A stretch of DNA of 64,000 bases from Planctomycetota bacterium (GTDB lineage Bacteria; Planctomycetota; SZUA-567; H5-PLA8). This document shows positions 8,839 through 16,187 of the stretch, piece after piece. Position 1 is the first letter of the stretch; the number at the start of each line of letters is the position of its first letter. The notes under the pieces were generated by a model. The model searched no databases. It was not told where the DNA came from and worked only from the letters and a program-made list of their open reading frames with translations. Location of the stretch: NCBI GenBank assembly GCA_027493525.1, contig JAOSKN010000001.1:2542001-2606000 (forward strand). The letters run 5' to 3'. Both the position numbers and the translations under genes were made by a program.

Positions 8839-9333
8839 ATGGGAATGTGGGGCTATCTGCATCGAGTGCCAGCGGACCGCCTGTCGGAACTCTTGTCCAA
8901 CCCGTCGCAAATTGAAGACGAACTCTATTCTTTTGACGTGAAGCGCCTTCCCGAGTGCACGGTGGAGAAAACGTGGAACGCTATCGAGTTCATCCTCGAT
9001 CGACTTGCCGAGTCTGACCGCATACCTTTGATTGGGCCGCTGACCGAAGGCGAGAAGACGGGGATCGCCTTCGACTATGGCGAATGCTGGTTTCGAACTC
9101 CCGCGGAGGTTAAGCAGATCGCCGATGCCCTGGGCGGCCTCTCCAAGGAAGAATTCAAGAAGGGCTACATGCCAAATTTGATGACGAAGCATAACGTGTA
9201 TCCGAACATCTGGGATCGTGAAGAGGATTATGAGGAGAACTTCGAGTATGTCTGGGAGTGGTACAAGGGTTTGGTTGAGTTTTATCAGGAGGCGGCGGCC
9301 AAAGGTGAAGGGATGCTTCTCCATATTGGCTGA
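8839..9333 (+). CDS. DUF1877 (YfbM-like) family protein
   Basis: 164 residues beginning MGMWGYLHRVPADRLSELLS, the typical opening of DUF1877 proteins, with the family's Trp-rich C-terminal part (YEENFEYVWEWYKGLVEFY). The length is normal. The function of the family is unknown; it is common in accessory regions and gene-cassette arrays. A GGAG site lies 9 bases before the ATG. The gene stands alone in the AT-richer stretch and is followed by a zinc-ribbon protein. Confidence 0.8.
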   Translation: MGMWGYLHRVPADRLSELLSNPSQIEDELYSFDVKRLPECTVEKTWNAIEFILDRLAESDRIPLIGPLTEGEKTGIAFDYGECWFRTPAEVKQIADALGGLSKEEFKKGYMPNLMTKHNVYPNIWDREEDYEENFEYVWEWYKGLVEFYQEAAAKGEGMLLHIG

Positions 9334-9406
9334 CCCGGCATCCTGCCCGCCGCGGTGTAACTGGCCCTGTCGGTTCCTTGAAACTCAATAGCGGCTGCCA
9401 GGTCAA

Positions 9407-9697
9407 ATGAATATGAAACAGAGATGTATGGCTTGTGGAGTCGAGAAAGACACTTCCTTGAAGGAAACATATCCTTATCCGGATGACGGCGTTATTGTGG
9501 ATGAGCCGATTGAACCGCTGACGACGATTGATTGCCAGGGACCTCGTGTTCACGATGTGACGGACTGGCGAATAGTTACCGTTTGCCATCATTGCTTTCA
9601 CAAGTTGGACGTCGACATGTGGATTAGCGAGGCGTGCTGGCGATCAATTCAGCCCATCGTTCCGTTTGAGCAGCTGCCAAAGTTATACGACAAGTGA
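9407..9697 (+). CDS. Small zinc-ribbon-like protein
   Basis: 96 residues with two Cys pairs, CMAC near residue 7 and CHHC near residue 61, separated by about 50 residues and suited to binding one zinc ion. No enzymatic domain is visible. Cytoplasmic, with no signal peptide. Composition is lower in GC than the surrounding genome. Proteins like this are usually called hypothetical; a role in nucleic-acid or protein binding is only a guess. The next 214 bases contain no convincing gene. Confidence 0.55.
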   Translation: MNMKQRCMACGVEKDTSLKETYPYPDDGVIVDEPIEPLTTIDCQGPRVHDVTDWRIVTVCHHCFHKLDVDMWISEACWRSIQPIVPFEQLPKLYDK

Positions 9698-9911
9698 TTC
9701 GTGTGTGAAGTATGAGCGAAGCTGGAGCCTCCCGTTCGGACCATGCCAACAGCTCTTGCTCCACGGGTCGCCCGCCCCAATCCTTGATATGGGCAGGTGC
9801 GTACGGCGAACACGAGGCGCGTGCCGCGCGGTGAATCGAAGTCGAGGTCTGAAGCGCCGCCGCGCATCCGCGTCGTTGACTTTCTCGCTCGGGTAGGGCT
9901 ATTATTTCAGC

Positions 9912-10145
9912 ATGAGTGAAAAGCAGATTACGAAACAGGTGTTGGCGCTCCCCCTCAGGGAGCGCGTCAGGTTGGCGGAAGCTCTTTGGCAAAGCATCAA
10001 CGAATCCTCCGCTAGCTCCGCCGCTCAGGAAGAGAGCGCTGCGCTGGAGGAAGCAACACGCAGGGATGCCGAACTCACGTCGGGCAAGGCGGTCGGCCGG
10101 TCGCACCGGGAGGTCATGAAGTCGGCCCGTCGCGCGATCGAATGA
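9912..10145 (+). CDS. Antitoxin, putative addiction module protein family
   Basis: 77 residues with the opening typical of the small antitoxins paired with ParE/RelE toxins (LPLRERVRLAEALWQSI), followed by an acidic, Ser/Ala-rich tail. Its stop overlaps the toxin start by 4 bases (ATGA), as expected for a translationally coupled toxin-antitoxin operon. The antitoxin is expected to bind and neutralise the toxin and probably to repress the operon. Plain DNA-binding motifs are not obvious by eye. Confidence 0.85.
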   Translation: MSEKQITKQVLALPLRERVRLAEALWQSINESSASSAAQEESAALEEATRRDAELTSGKAVGRSHREVMKSARRAIE

Positions 10146-10444
10146 ACTGTATTTTCCATCCTGATGCGGAAGCGGAACTCATTGAAGCTGCACGGTTCTA
10201 CGAGCAGCGCTTGCCTGGCCTTGGAGCTGAGTTCCTGAACGAAATGGATTCGGCCGTCGCCTCCATTCTCGAGGCCCCCAAGCGCTGGCGGATGGTCGAA
10301 AAGGACATTCGTCGATTCCCGATGAGGCGTTTTCCGTACGCCATCTATTACAGGATTCATGGCGAGGTGCTGCGGATCTTGGTTGTCAAGCATCATAGCC
10401 GCCACCCCGACTATTGGAAATACCGCATGAAAGACGACGCCTAA
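10142..10444 (+). CDS. ParE/RelE-superfamily toxin
   Basis: 100 residues with the ParE/RelE fold pattern: FHPDAEAELIEAARFYEQR at the N-terminus, GAEFLNEMDSAVASI in the second helix, and the C-terminal strands FPYAIYYRI and LRILVVKHHSRHPDYW. These match the ParE-like toxins that accompany short addiction-module antitoxins. The target could be DNA gyrase (ParE type) or ribosome-bound mRNA (RelE type); the sequence does not decide. It is intact and overlaps the antitoxin gene by 4 bases. Confidence 0.88.
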   Translation: MNCIFHPDAEAELIEAARFYEQRLPGLGAEFLNEMDSAVASILEAPKRWRMVEKDIRRFPMRRFPYAIYYRIHGEVLRILVVKHHSRHPDYWKYRMKDDA

Positions 10445-10451
10445 CATTCCC

Positions 10452-11078
10452 ATGCGCGAACCGAACCCCCAAGTCGACGCCTACCTCGCCGAGGGCTGCG
10501 GGCGCTGCCCGCTCGGCGGCACGCCGCGATGCAAGGTCCACGACTGGCGGCCCGAATTGAAGGCCCTGCGCCGCATCCTCCTCGACTGCGGATTGACCGA
10601 AGAACGGAAGTGGAAGATGCCCTGCTATACGCACGGGCAGCGCAACGTCGTCATTCTGGCCGCCTTCAAGGACTACTGCGCGCTCAGCTTCTTCAAGGGC
10701 GCGCTGCTGAAGGATCCCCAGGGCCTGCTCACGAAGCCCGGCGAGAACTCGCAGGCCGCGCGCCAGATCCGCTTCACGAAGGCCGGCGAGATCGCCCGCC
10801 TGGCGCCGGCGCTCAAGGCTTACATCCGCGAGGCCATCGACGTGGAAGCGGCCGGCCTGAAGGTGGCGTTCAAGAAGAATCCGGAGCCCGTTCCCGCGGA
10901 ACTGCAAGCACAATTGGATGCCCATTCCGCTTTGAAAAAAGCCTTCGAGGCCCTCACGCCCGGACGGCAACGCGGCTACATCCTCTTTATTTCCGGGGCC
11001 AAACAATCCCAAACTCGCGCGGCCCGCGCCGAGAAATGCGCGCCGCGGATTCTCAAGGGCAAGGGTCTGAACGAATAG
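10452..11078 (+). CDS. YdeI-like protein with DUF1801 domain
   Basis: 208 residues. The first 140 match the DUF1801 fold (EERKWKMPCYTHGQRNVVILAAFKDYCALSFFKG), and the C-terminal part matches the YdeI/OmdA region (FEALTPGRQRGYILFISGAK, then a K/R-rich end). Homologues are small cytoplasmic proteins linked to stress or antimicrobial-peptide tolerance in Bacillus, but the biochemical role is not established. The N-terminus carries extra Cys residues (GCGRCPLGG, CKVHDW). The start lies 7 bases after the toxin gene without a clear ribosome-binding site, so translation may be coupled. Confidence 0.78.
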   Translation: MREPNPQVDAYLAEGCGRCPLGGTPRCKVHDWRPELKALRRILLDCGLTEERKWKMPCYTHGQRNVVILAAFKDYCALSFFKGALLKDPQGLLTKPGENSQAARQIRFTKAGEIARLAPALKAYIREAIDVEAAGLKVAFKKNPEPVPAELQAQLDAHSALKKAFEALTPGRQRGYILFISGAKQSQTRAARAEKCAPRILKGKGLNE

Positions 11079-11102
11079 CGCAGCCACAAAGGAGCTACGG
11101 CC

Positions 11103-11720
11103 ATGAGCGACGAAGCGCCGGGTTGGGTGGCGATCGAGCAGGTGTTGCAGCGCGTGTATCCCGGGCAGCAGGCGCTGAGTTGGGCGCCGGAGGTCCCCGC
11201 GTCCCTGGGCGGGAAGGACAAGCTGGACGCCATTCAGGCCTATGCCTCCGCCGACGGCGCGCATTGGCACCTGGTCAGCTTCGGGCTCTCGGAGCTGTAC
11301 GAGAAGGTCTCGGGGAACGCCGAGTACAGCGGCTGGGGCTTCGAACTGACCCTGCGCGCGCCGCGCACGGCCGGGGCTTCCGCGCCGCCGGAATGGACCG
11401 TGAACATGCTCCGGCAATTAGGCGGGTACGTCTTCGCCAGCGGCCGGCCGTTCGAAGACGGACATCGCCTGGACCCGCGCAGCCCCATCGGCCCCGACCC
11501 CAATACGAAGATCCGCGCGCTGGCCTTCATCCGTGATCCCGGCCTCGCCCCTATGCAGGCGCCGTTCGGGAAGCTCGAGTTCCTGCAAATCGTCGGTATT
11601 ACGCTGGATGAGCTGGAGGCGATGAAGCAGAGCAGCACCGCGCAGGTGCTGGGCCTGCTCCGCAAGACCAACCCCATGCTGGTGACCGACCCGCGCCGTG
11701 GCAGCGTGCTGCAAGCCTGA
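11103..11720 (+). CDS. Suppressor-of-fused (SUFU) domain protein
   Basis: 205 residues with SUFU-family features: the WHLVSFGLSELYEK strand, GWGFELTLRAP, a central ML.QLG.YVF.SG.PF segment and the late strand KLEFLQIVGIT. It has a good ribosome-binding site (AAAGGAG, 10 bases before ATG). Bacterial SUFU-like proteins often act as immunity proteins for polymorphic toxins; others have no known role. No toxin gene is adjacent, so the function is open. The gene is followed by a cluster of terminator-like repeats. Confidence 0.8.
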   Translation: MSDEAPGWVAIEQVLQRVYPGQQALSWAPEVPASLGGKDKLDAIQAYASADGAHWHLVSFGLSELYEKVSGNAEYSGWGFELTLRAPRTAGASAPPEWTVNMLRQLGGYVFASGRPFEDGHRLDPRSPIGPDPNTKIRALAFIRDPGLAPMQAPFGKLEFLQIVGITLDELEAMKQSSTAQVLGLLRKTNPMLVTDPRRGSVLQA

Positions 11721-11737
11721 TGGCAGGGTCGGGGAAC

Positions 11738-12017
11738 CGTGCACCACGGTGCATCTTTTTTAAGGTCTCGTAGACATGGCGCGCCCGGGGTCCGGAGGCC
11801 GGTATCCGGCATCCGGGAACGGCGGGATTGTGGCCATGGGGCGGGTCAAGCCGGGGATCGTGCACCACGGTGCATCTTTTTTAAGGTCTCGTAGACATTC
11901 GTTGATCGGGGTCATGGGGTCGAAACTGGGATCCGGGTGCGGTGGAGCAGGGAGCTACGACAAGGGCTAAGACAGGCCATCGTGCACCTCTGTGCATCTT
12001 TTTTAAGGATCGTAGAT
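11738..12017 (+). repeat. Three regularly spaced copies of a terminator-like 40 bp repeat
   Basis: Copies lie at 11738-11777, 11859-11898 and 11981-12017. The first two are identical over 40 bp; the third is shorter and diverged. Each has a TGCAC...GTGCA hairpin with a four-base loop, then TCTTTTTT, then a second small inverted repeat (GTCT-CGT-AGAC in copies 1-2, ATC-GTA-GAT in copy 3). The hairpin plus T-run is the form of a Rho-independent terminator reading in the plus direction. Spacers are 81-82 bp and not obviously alike. In copy 3 both hairpin stems remain paired although loop and stem bases differ. Confidence 0.8.
11739..11761 (+). terminator. Rho-independent terminator of the SUFU gene
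   Basis: A five-base-pair stem TGCAC/GTGCA with loop CACG, followed directly by TCTTTTTT, 18 bases after the SUFU stop codon. This is the first of three such units. Confidence 0.65.
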
Positions 12018-12034
12018 GATCCGACTGGACAAGT

Positions 12035-12059
12035 CCCCAGAACCCAGCCCCCAGAACCC
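12035..12059. repeat. Heptanucleotide array (AGAACCC/AGCCCCC)
   Basis: About three and a half 7-base units (AGAACCC, AGCCCCC, AGAACCC) lying 3 bases from the stop codon of the minus-strand esterase gene. The word is the reverse complement of the array at 50030 (GGTTCTG). It is one of several heptamer arrays at gene ends. Confidence 0.6.
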
Positions 12060-12062
12060 GAA

Positions 12063-13028
12063 TTACAGCCCCAGCATGAACTGCAGCAGCCGGTCGCTCC
12101 AGCCCGGCAGGCTCTCGTGCCCGAAGTCGGGGTAGAGCACGTACTCCTTCGGCGCGGCGATCTTGTTGTAGGCGGCAAACTGCGTCGACGGCGGGCAGAC
12201 CGTGTCCATCAGCCCCACGGCCATCAGCACGCGCGCCTTGATCCGCCCGGCGAGGTGCTGGTTGTCGATGTACCCCAGCCGCTCCCAAATCGCGTCTTCG
12301 CGCTCGTGCCGCGGGTCGAAGAGCCGGAAGTAGGCGTGCAGTTCCTCGTAGGCGGCCTTGGCCAGGTCCATCTCCCAGACGCGCTTGTAGTCGCAGAGGA
12401 ACGGGAAGACCGGCGCGGCGCGCTTGATCCGCGGTTCCAGCGCCGCGCAGGCCAGCGTCAGCCCGCCGCCCTGGCTCCCGCCGGCCGCGCCGAGCCGCTC
12501 GGGGTCCACCTCGGGGAAGCCCAGCACGGTCCGCGCGAGCTGCGCCGTATCGAGGTAGATGTTGCGGAAGAGCAACTTCGAGGGGTCCTCTTCGTCCAGG
12601 CCGCGGATGATGTGCCCCTTCAGCGTGTTCCCGCGCACCGCGCCGGCGTCCTGCGAGCGCCCGCCCTGCCCGCGGCAGTCCATGGCCGCGACGCAGAAGC
12701 CCTGCGCGACCCAGGCGAGCTTCTCGAACCAGTCGCCGCTGTGCCCGCTGTAGCCGTGAAAGAGGAGCACCGTCGGATGCCGCTTGCCGCCCGCGTTTTT
12801 GGGGCGCAGGTACTTGGCGTAGACCCGCGCGCCGAAGGCGCCCGTGAAGAACAGGTCGAAGCACTCGGCGCCGGGCGCCTGGAAGGCCCCGGGCGTCAGC
12901 TCGGGCGCCGGATCGATCCCGCGCAGCTCGGCGAGGCTCTTGTCCCAGAAGGCGTCGAAGTCCTTCGGGCGCGGGTTGCGGCCTTCGTACTTGAGCAGTT
13001 CCGGGAGCGGCTTGTCGGCGAGCGGCAT
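12063..13028 (-). CDS. Acetyl xylan esterase / cephalosporin-C deacetylase-like hydrolase (AXE1 family)
   Basis: 321 residues, normal AXE1 length. The N-terminus PLPELLKYEGRNPRPKDFDAFW is the family's usual start. The alpha/beta-hydrolase core follows: LLFHGYSGHSGDW, the MDCRGQGGRS loop, nucleophile elbow GGSQGG with Ser185, acid GLMDTVCPPST with Asp275, and DFGHE with His304. There is no signal peptide, so it acts in the cytoplasm on short acetylated sugars taken up from acetylated hemicellulose, or on similar small esters. A GAGGA site lies 9 bases upstream of ATG. It is a monocistronic gene; the glycoside hydrolase and SGNH hydrolase elsewhere in the window suggest polysaccharide use by this organism. 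Confidence 0.9.
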   Translation of the reverse strand: MPLADKPLPELLKYEGRNPRPKDFDAFWDKSLAELRGIDPAPELTPGAFQAPGAECFDLFFTGAFGARVYAKYLRPKNAGGKRHPTVLLFHGYSGHSGDWFEKLAWVAQGFCVAAMDCRGQGGRSQDAGAVRGNTLKGHIIRGLDEEDPSKLLFRNIYLDTAQLARTVLGFPEVDPERLGAAGGSQGGGLTLACAALEPRIKRAAPVFPFLCDYKRVWEMDLAKAAYEELHAYFRLFDPRHEREDAIWERLGYIDNQHLAGRIKARVLMAVGLMDTVCPPSTQFAAYNKIAAPKEYVLYPDFGHESLPGWSDRLLQFMLGL

Positions 13029-13114
13029 GGCGAGGTCCTCGCGGGTTGTGGGGTCCGAAGCGGGGATTATCGAACCGCCGCGGCGGCTGTCCAGCGCGGG
13101 GAGAGGGTATGCTT

Positions 13115-13141
13115 ACCGCGGAGGCGCGGAGTACGCGGAGG
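13115..13141. repeat. Nonanucleotide array (ACCGCGGAG type)
   Basis: Three 9-base units (ACCGCGGAG, GCGCGGAGT, ACGCGGAGG) in the intergenic space between the esterase and the membrane-protein gene. Read on the other strand they match the CTCTGCGGT-type arrays at 18188, 23688 and 61439. Confidence 0.55.
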
Positions 13142-13253
13142 GGATGCAGGTGGCCTGGCAACGTGGGTTAAGTTGGGCATGGCCGGCAGGAAGCTTCTGA
13201 AGTGACAGTCGTAACGCTGAATGTTCAACATGCTGACTCGAGGACATGACGGT

Positions 13254-13733
13254 ATGGCAGACGCTTGGGTGATCCTTGCAGAGGAGCTTCCCTTTCCCAC
13301 GAGTACCTACGTGGAGGTGTACGGCGCACTTCTTGCGGCATGGGTAGGCTCGCTCTTCTATCTCTTCGTGTACCTCCGAGTGCGCCGGTTTGGCCTTCGA
13401 GCGCTTCTTGTACTGACGTTGGGATTCAGTGCGGATGTACTGCTTCACCTGTGGGTCGCTGCCCACTTCAATCGCACGTATGAAGACCAGGGATTCGAAT
13501 ACGGTTTCCTACCTATGCCTGCATGGGAAATAATCGCGCTCAGCATAGTCTGGCTGAGCGCGAGCCTTGCCTTTTCAACCTGGATCTGGGTTATGGACAG
13601 AGGCCCCGACGAATCGAAGGACGCTTCGACCTTGCCGACCTGGTGTGCCGAAATGGCTGTAATCGGAGCTTGCTTTGGACATGCCGTTACGACGGGCATC
13701 TTGTTCACGATGAGTATGGTAAAAATCATGTAA
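13254..13733 (+). CDS. Four-helix membrane protein of unknown function
   Basis: 159 residues with four hydrophobic helices (GALLAAWVGSLFYLFVYL, ALLVLTLGFSADVLLHLWV, WEIIALSIVWLSASLAF, AVIGACFGHAVTTGILF). No family is recognised. An in-frame ATG 33 bases upstream would add MFNMLTRGHDG, but the chosen start has a GAGG site 10 bases upstream. Lower GC than its neighbours places it with the accessory genes of this region. Confidence 0.55.
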   Translation: MADAWVILAEELPFPTSTYVEVYGALLAAWVGSLFYLFVYLRVRRFGLRALLVLTLGFSADVLLHLWVAAHFNRTYEDQGFEYGFLPMPAWEIIALSIVWLSASLAFSTWIWVMDRGPDESKDASTLPTWCAEMAVIGACFGHAVTTGILFTMSMVKIM

Positions 13734-13764
13734 TGAACACGTCATCGCATAATGAGATCTCGAC

Positions 13765-14316
13765 ATGACCGATTCGACTCAAGCACCTCCCTTCTCCCTC
13801 CGCCCCGCCGCGCTCGACGACGCGCGCGCGATCGCCGAGGTCCACGTCGCGTCGTGGCGCGCGGCGTACAAGGGTCTGGTCCCCGACGCGCACCTCGACG
13901 GCCTGAACGTCGAGACCCGCACGGTCAAGTTCCGCGAGTGGCTCGAAGCGGCGGGCGTGCCCGAGCGGCGCACGTGGGTCCTGGAGGAAGCCGGGCGCGT
14001 GATCGGGCACGGCGAGACGCAGCCGGCGCGCGACGCCGGCCTCGACCCCGCCCGCGTGGCCGAACTCTGCGCGATCTACCTGCACCCCGCCGCATGGGGG
14101 CGCGGCGGCGGGCGGTTGCTGCTCGCCGAGGCGCTCGACGACCTGCGCGCGCGGGGCTTCGAGGCCTGCGTGCTGTGGGTGCTCGAGAACAACGCGCGCA
14201 GCCGGCGCTTCTACGAAATCGCCGGCTTCGCGCTCGACGGCGGACGCAAGCCGCTCACCTTCGCGGGGCGGACGGTGGACGCGGTGCGCTACCGCATGAG
14301 CCTCGAACTTGCGTAG
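13765..14316 (+). CDS. GNAT-family N-acetyltransferase
   Basis: 183 residues with the GNAT fold: an N-terminal LRPAALDDARAIAEVHVASWR segment, motif A with the acetyl-CoA loop (ELCAIYLHPAAWGRGGGRLLLAEAL), and motif B (LWVLENNARSRRFYEIAGFALDG). It transfers an acetyl group from acetyl-CoA to an amine; the acceptor cannot be told from sequence. Cytoplasmic. It starts 32 bases after the membrane protein and ends facing the EF-hand gene across a pair of hairpin terminators. Confidence 0.88.
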   Translation: MTDSTQAPPFSLRPAALDDARAIAEVHVASWRAAYKGLVPDAHLDGLNVETRTVKFREWLEAAGVPERRTWVLEEAGRVIGHGETQPARDAGLDPARVAELCAIYLHPAAWGRGGGRLLLAEALDDLRARGFEACVLWVLENNARSRRFYEIAGFALDGGRKPLTFAGRTVDAVRYRMSLELA

Positions 14317-14348
14317 CGCGGCGCGGGCAAAATCGATGGAGAATGCCC

Positions 14349-14365
14349 GCGGGCGAGACGCCCGC
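14349..14365 (+). terminator. GC hairpin after the acetyltransferase gene
   Basis: A perfect 7-bp stem GCGGGCG/CGCCCGC with a three-base loop, 33 bases after the acetyltransferase stop codon. There is no T-tract, so it may slow or end transcription less efficiently than the neighbouring minus-strand terminator. Confidence 0.45.
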
Positions 14366-14375
14366 GCCGCGCCCC

Positions 14376-14408
14376 AAAAAGGAACGCGGCCTTGAAAGGC
14401 CGCGTTCC
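14376..14408 (-). terminator. Rho-independent terminator of the EF-hand gene
   Basis: A perfect 11-bp stem GGAACGCGGCC/GGCCGCGTTCC with a six-base loop, followed on the minus strand by TTTTT. It lies 48 bases after the stop of the EF-hand gene. The sequence could also work in reverse for the facing gene, but the T-tract favours minus-strand use. Confidence 0.8.
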
Positions 14409-14455
14409 TCTGCTTCGGTCGAACCCCGCCGCGCGGGCGGGGGTACGGAGACGGG

Positions 14456-15028
14456 TCAGCGCTTCGTGCTGGGGCCGGTGTTCGCGTCGCGCGCGCCTTC
14501 GCGCCGGTCGTGCCGGTCCTCGACGCGGTCGCGGACGTTCTCGCGCCGGTCGCGCACGTCTTCGGCCTTGTCGCGGACGTCCTCGGCGCGGTCCACGCGC
14601 ATATTCTGCTTCAGCGCGGCGATCTGGACCCGCAGCCGCTCGGCCTGCACGCGGTCCCCGTCGGCCAGCGCGTCCTGGTAGGCCGTCTCCAGTTCGGCGA
14701 GCTTCTTCGCCTTCACCGCGTCGTTGGCCGCGTCGCGCACGTCCTCGCGCCGGTCGCGTACGTCTTCCTTGCGGTCGGCGACGTTCTCGCGATGGTCGCG
14801 GACGTCCTCGCGCCGGTCGGCGAAGTCTTCCTTGTGGTCGGCCATGAAGCGCCGCGCCTGGAGCTTCTCGTCGTCGTTGAGCACGCCGTCGCCGTCCTTA
14901 TCGAACCGCGCCAGCAGCCGCTTCTGAAGCTCCTCGCGGCTGGGCTTGGCCGCTCCGTCTTCGGCACGCGCGTGCAGCGCCAGCGCGGCGAACAGCACGG
15001 CGAGCAGGCAGGTCGCCAGGGTGCGCAT
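14456..15028 (-). CDS. Secreted EF-hand protein with RD/RE-rich heptad repeats
   Basis: 190 residues. The start is the ATG 10 bases after a GGAGG site, giving the signal peptide MRTLATCLLAVLFAALALHA. A longer reading adds six residues and lacks this site. One EF-hand calcium loop (DKDGDGVLNDDE) follows. The rest is almost entirely charged helix made of 7-residue units such as DRREDVRD, DHRENVAD and DRKEDVRD, a Gln/Leu-containing middle (LAELETAYQDALADGDRVQAERL), then more such units. This predicts a long, highly charged single helix or coiled coil outside the cytoplasm. The function is unknown; Ca2+-dependent binding at the cell surface is a guess. A strong terminator follows the gene. Confidence 0.75.
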   Translation of the reverse strand: MRTLATCLLAVLFAALALHARAEDGAAKPSREELQKRLLARFDKDGDGVLNDDEKLQARRFMADHKEDFADRREDVRDHRENVADRKEDVRDRREDVRDAANDAVKAKKLAELETAYQDALADGDRVQAERLRVQIAALKQNMRVDRAEDVRDKAEDVRDRRENVRDRVEDRHDRREGARDANTGPSTKR

Positions 15029-15255
15029 GATCGGATCAACCTCCATATAAGGGTGGCGGCCCGACGCGGGCCGCGTTCGGCCATCCTATCTCAAGGCTCG
15101 TGCCAGTTGGAACGGGTATCCGGATCGATCCGGCATCGCCTTACGAGGATTGGGGTTGCAGGCGCAACCTGAAGCGGATTACCGCGCGCTGGAGCGTTTG
15201 CCGCCCGCGCGTTTGCCGGGATCCGCCACGGCTGTGGGGATTCGCGGCAGGCTCG

Positions 15256-16071
15256 TCAGGGCTTAGGTTGGCCCTCGTTAGGCAGCGCCTCGGCGTGCGC
15301 TTCCTTGAGCGTCTGGCGCATCGCGTCGGCCAGCTTCTCGACGCAGGCCGCGTTGGGATGGACGTCCTTGAACCAGGCGTCGCCGTCGGCTTGCCGCTCG
15401 GCGTCCTTCGAGCCGTCGAGGATCAACTGCTTGTAGTGCTGCATCGAGAGCTTCTGGTTGCGGATGCGCAGGTCCCACTCGTCCTTCTTCAGCAGCGCCG
15501 CGGTCACGGCGTAAAGGTCCGTCAGCGGGAAGCCGCGCGCCTTGGCCAGTTCGCGCGTCTGCGCGTAATGCTTCTTGCTGATCGGCTCCTCGGCCTCCGC
15601 GCCCATCTCCTTCCACCACGCGCGGCTCTTGCACGCGATCGAGGTGCAGAGCACGAGCTTCGCGCCGGGGTAGTCGGCGAGCACGCGGTCGCAGAGCCCT
15701 TCGAGGTTCTTGCGGAACTCCTCCGGCGTGAAGCGGTCCTCGTCGTTGATGCCGAACGCCACGAAGCACAGGTCCAGTTCCTTCAGCGCGCCCTTGAGCT
15801 TCGTCTCGTACGCCCCGCCGGTAGCCGTGTACTTGGGGATCGTCGCGCCGCTCTTGGAGACGTTATGCACGGCGACGTTCTGGTTGGGGTAGGCCTCCTT
15901 CAGCCGCGCCAGCAGCACCGCGTCGAGGCGCGCCTCGGCGGGCAAGTACGTCTCCTCGAAGACGCTGTCGCCGATCAGCGCGACGTGGACGGTATCCTCG
16001 GCGCGGAGCGGAAAGACCGCGGCCGCGCAGAGCGCCGCGAGGACCGGGACCAGGAGAGCGCGAGGCCGCAT
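15256..16071 (-). CDS. Secreted SGNH/GDSL-type esterase
   Basis: 271 residues with signal peptide MRPRALLVPVLAALCAAAVF. SGNH blocks are present: ALIGDSVFEE (block I, Ser36), SKSGATIPKYTATGG (block II region), AFGINDEDRF (block III with Asn) and DVHPN (block V, Asp236 and His238). Family members remove acyl groups from polysaccharides, lipids or small esters. The protein is exported, so an extracellular or periplasmic polysaccharide ester is likely. It lies 116 bases after the regulator gene on the same strand and may be under its control. Confidence 0.85.
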   Translation of the reverse strand: MRPRALLVPVLAALCAAAVFPLRAEDTVHVALIGDSVFEETYLPAEARLDAVLLARLKEAYPNQNVAVHNVSKSGATIPKYTATGGAYETKLKGALKELDLCFVAFGINDEDRFTPEEFRKNLEGLCDRVLADYPGAKLVLCTSIACKSRAWWKEMGAEAEEPISKKHYAQTRELAKARGFPLTDLYAVTAALLKKDEWDLRIRNQKLSMQHYKQLILDGSKDAERQADGDAWFKDVHPNAACVEKLADAMRQTLKEAHAEALPNEGQPKP

Positions 16072-16187
16072 GCTGGAATCCCCCGTGCGGGCTTAAAGAG
16101 GTCGCTGAATCGAATAACAGACTCGATTCAGAGATAGCCTACACCGGCTGCGGGAGAGAAGCGTTGAAAATTATTCTTAGGTTCTTC

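Noticed and set aside
11738..12017. CRISPR array made of the three 37-40 bp repeats
   Set aside because: Only three copies, spacers of 81-82 bp, a palindrome with a T-run inside the repeat, and no cas genes in the window. Terminator-like structure explains it better.
8427..14316. Integron gene-cassette array
   Set aside because: Gene content and orientation are suggestive, and the toxin stop codon lies in GCCTAAC, but no paired attC site of 55 bp or more with both core sequences could be found between the genes and no integrase is in the window.
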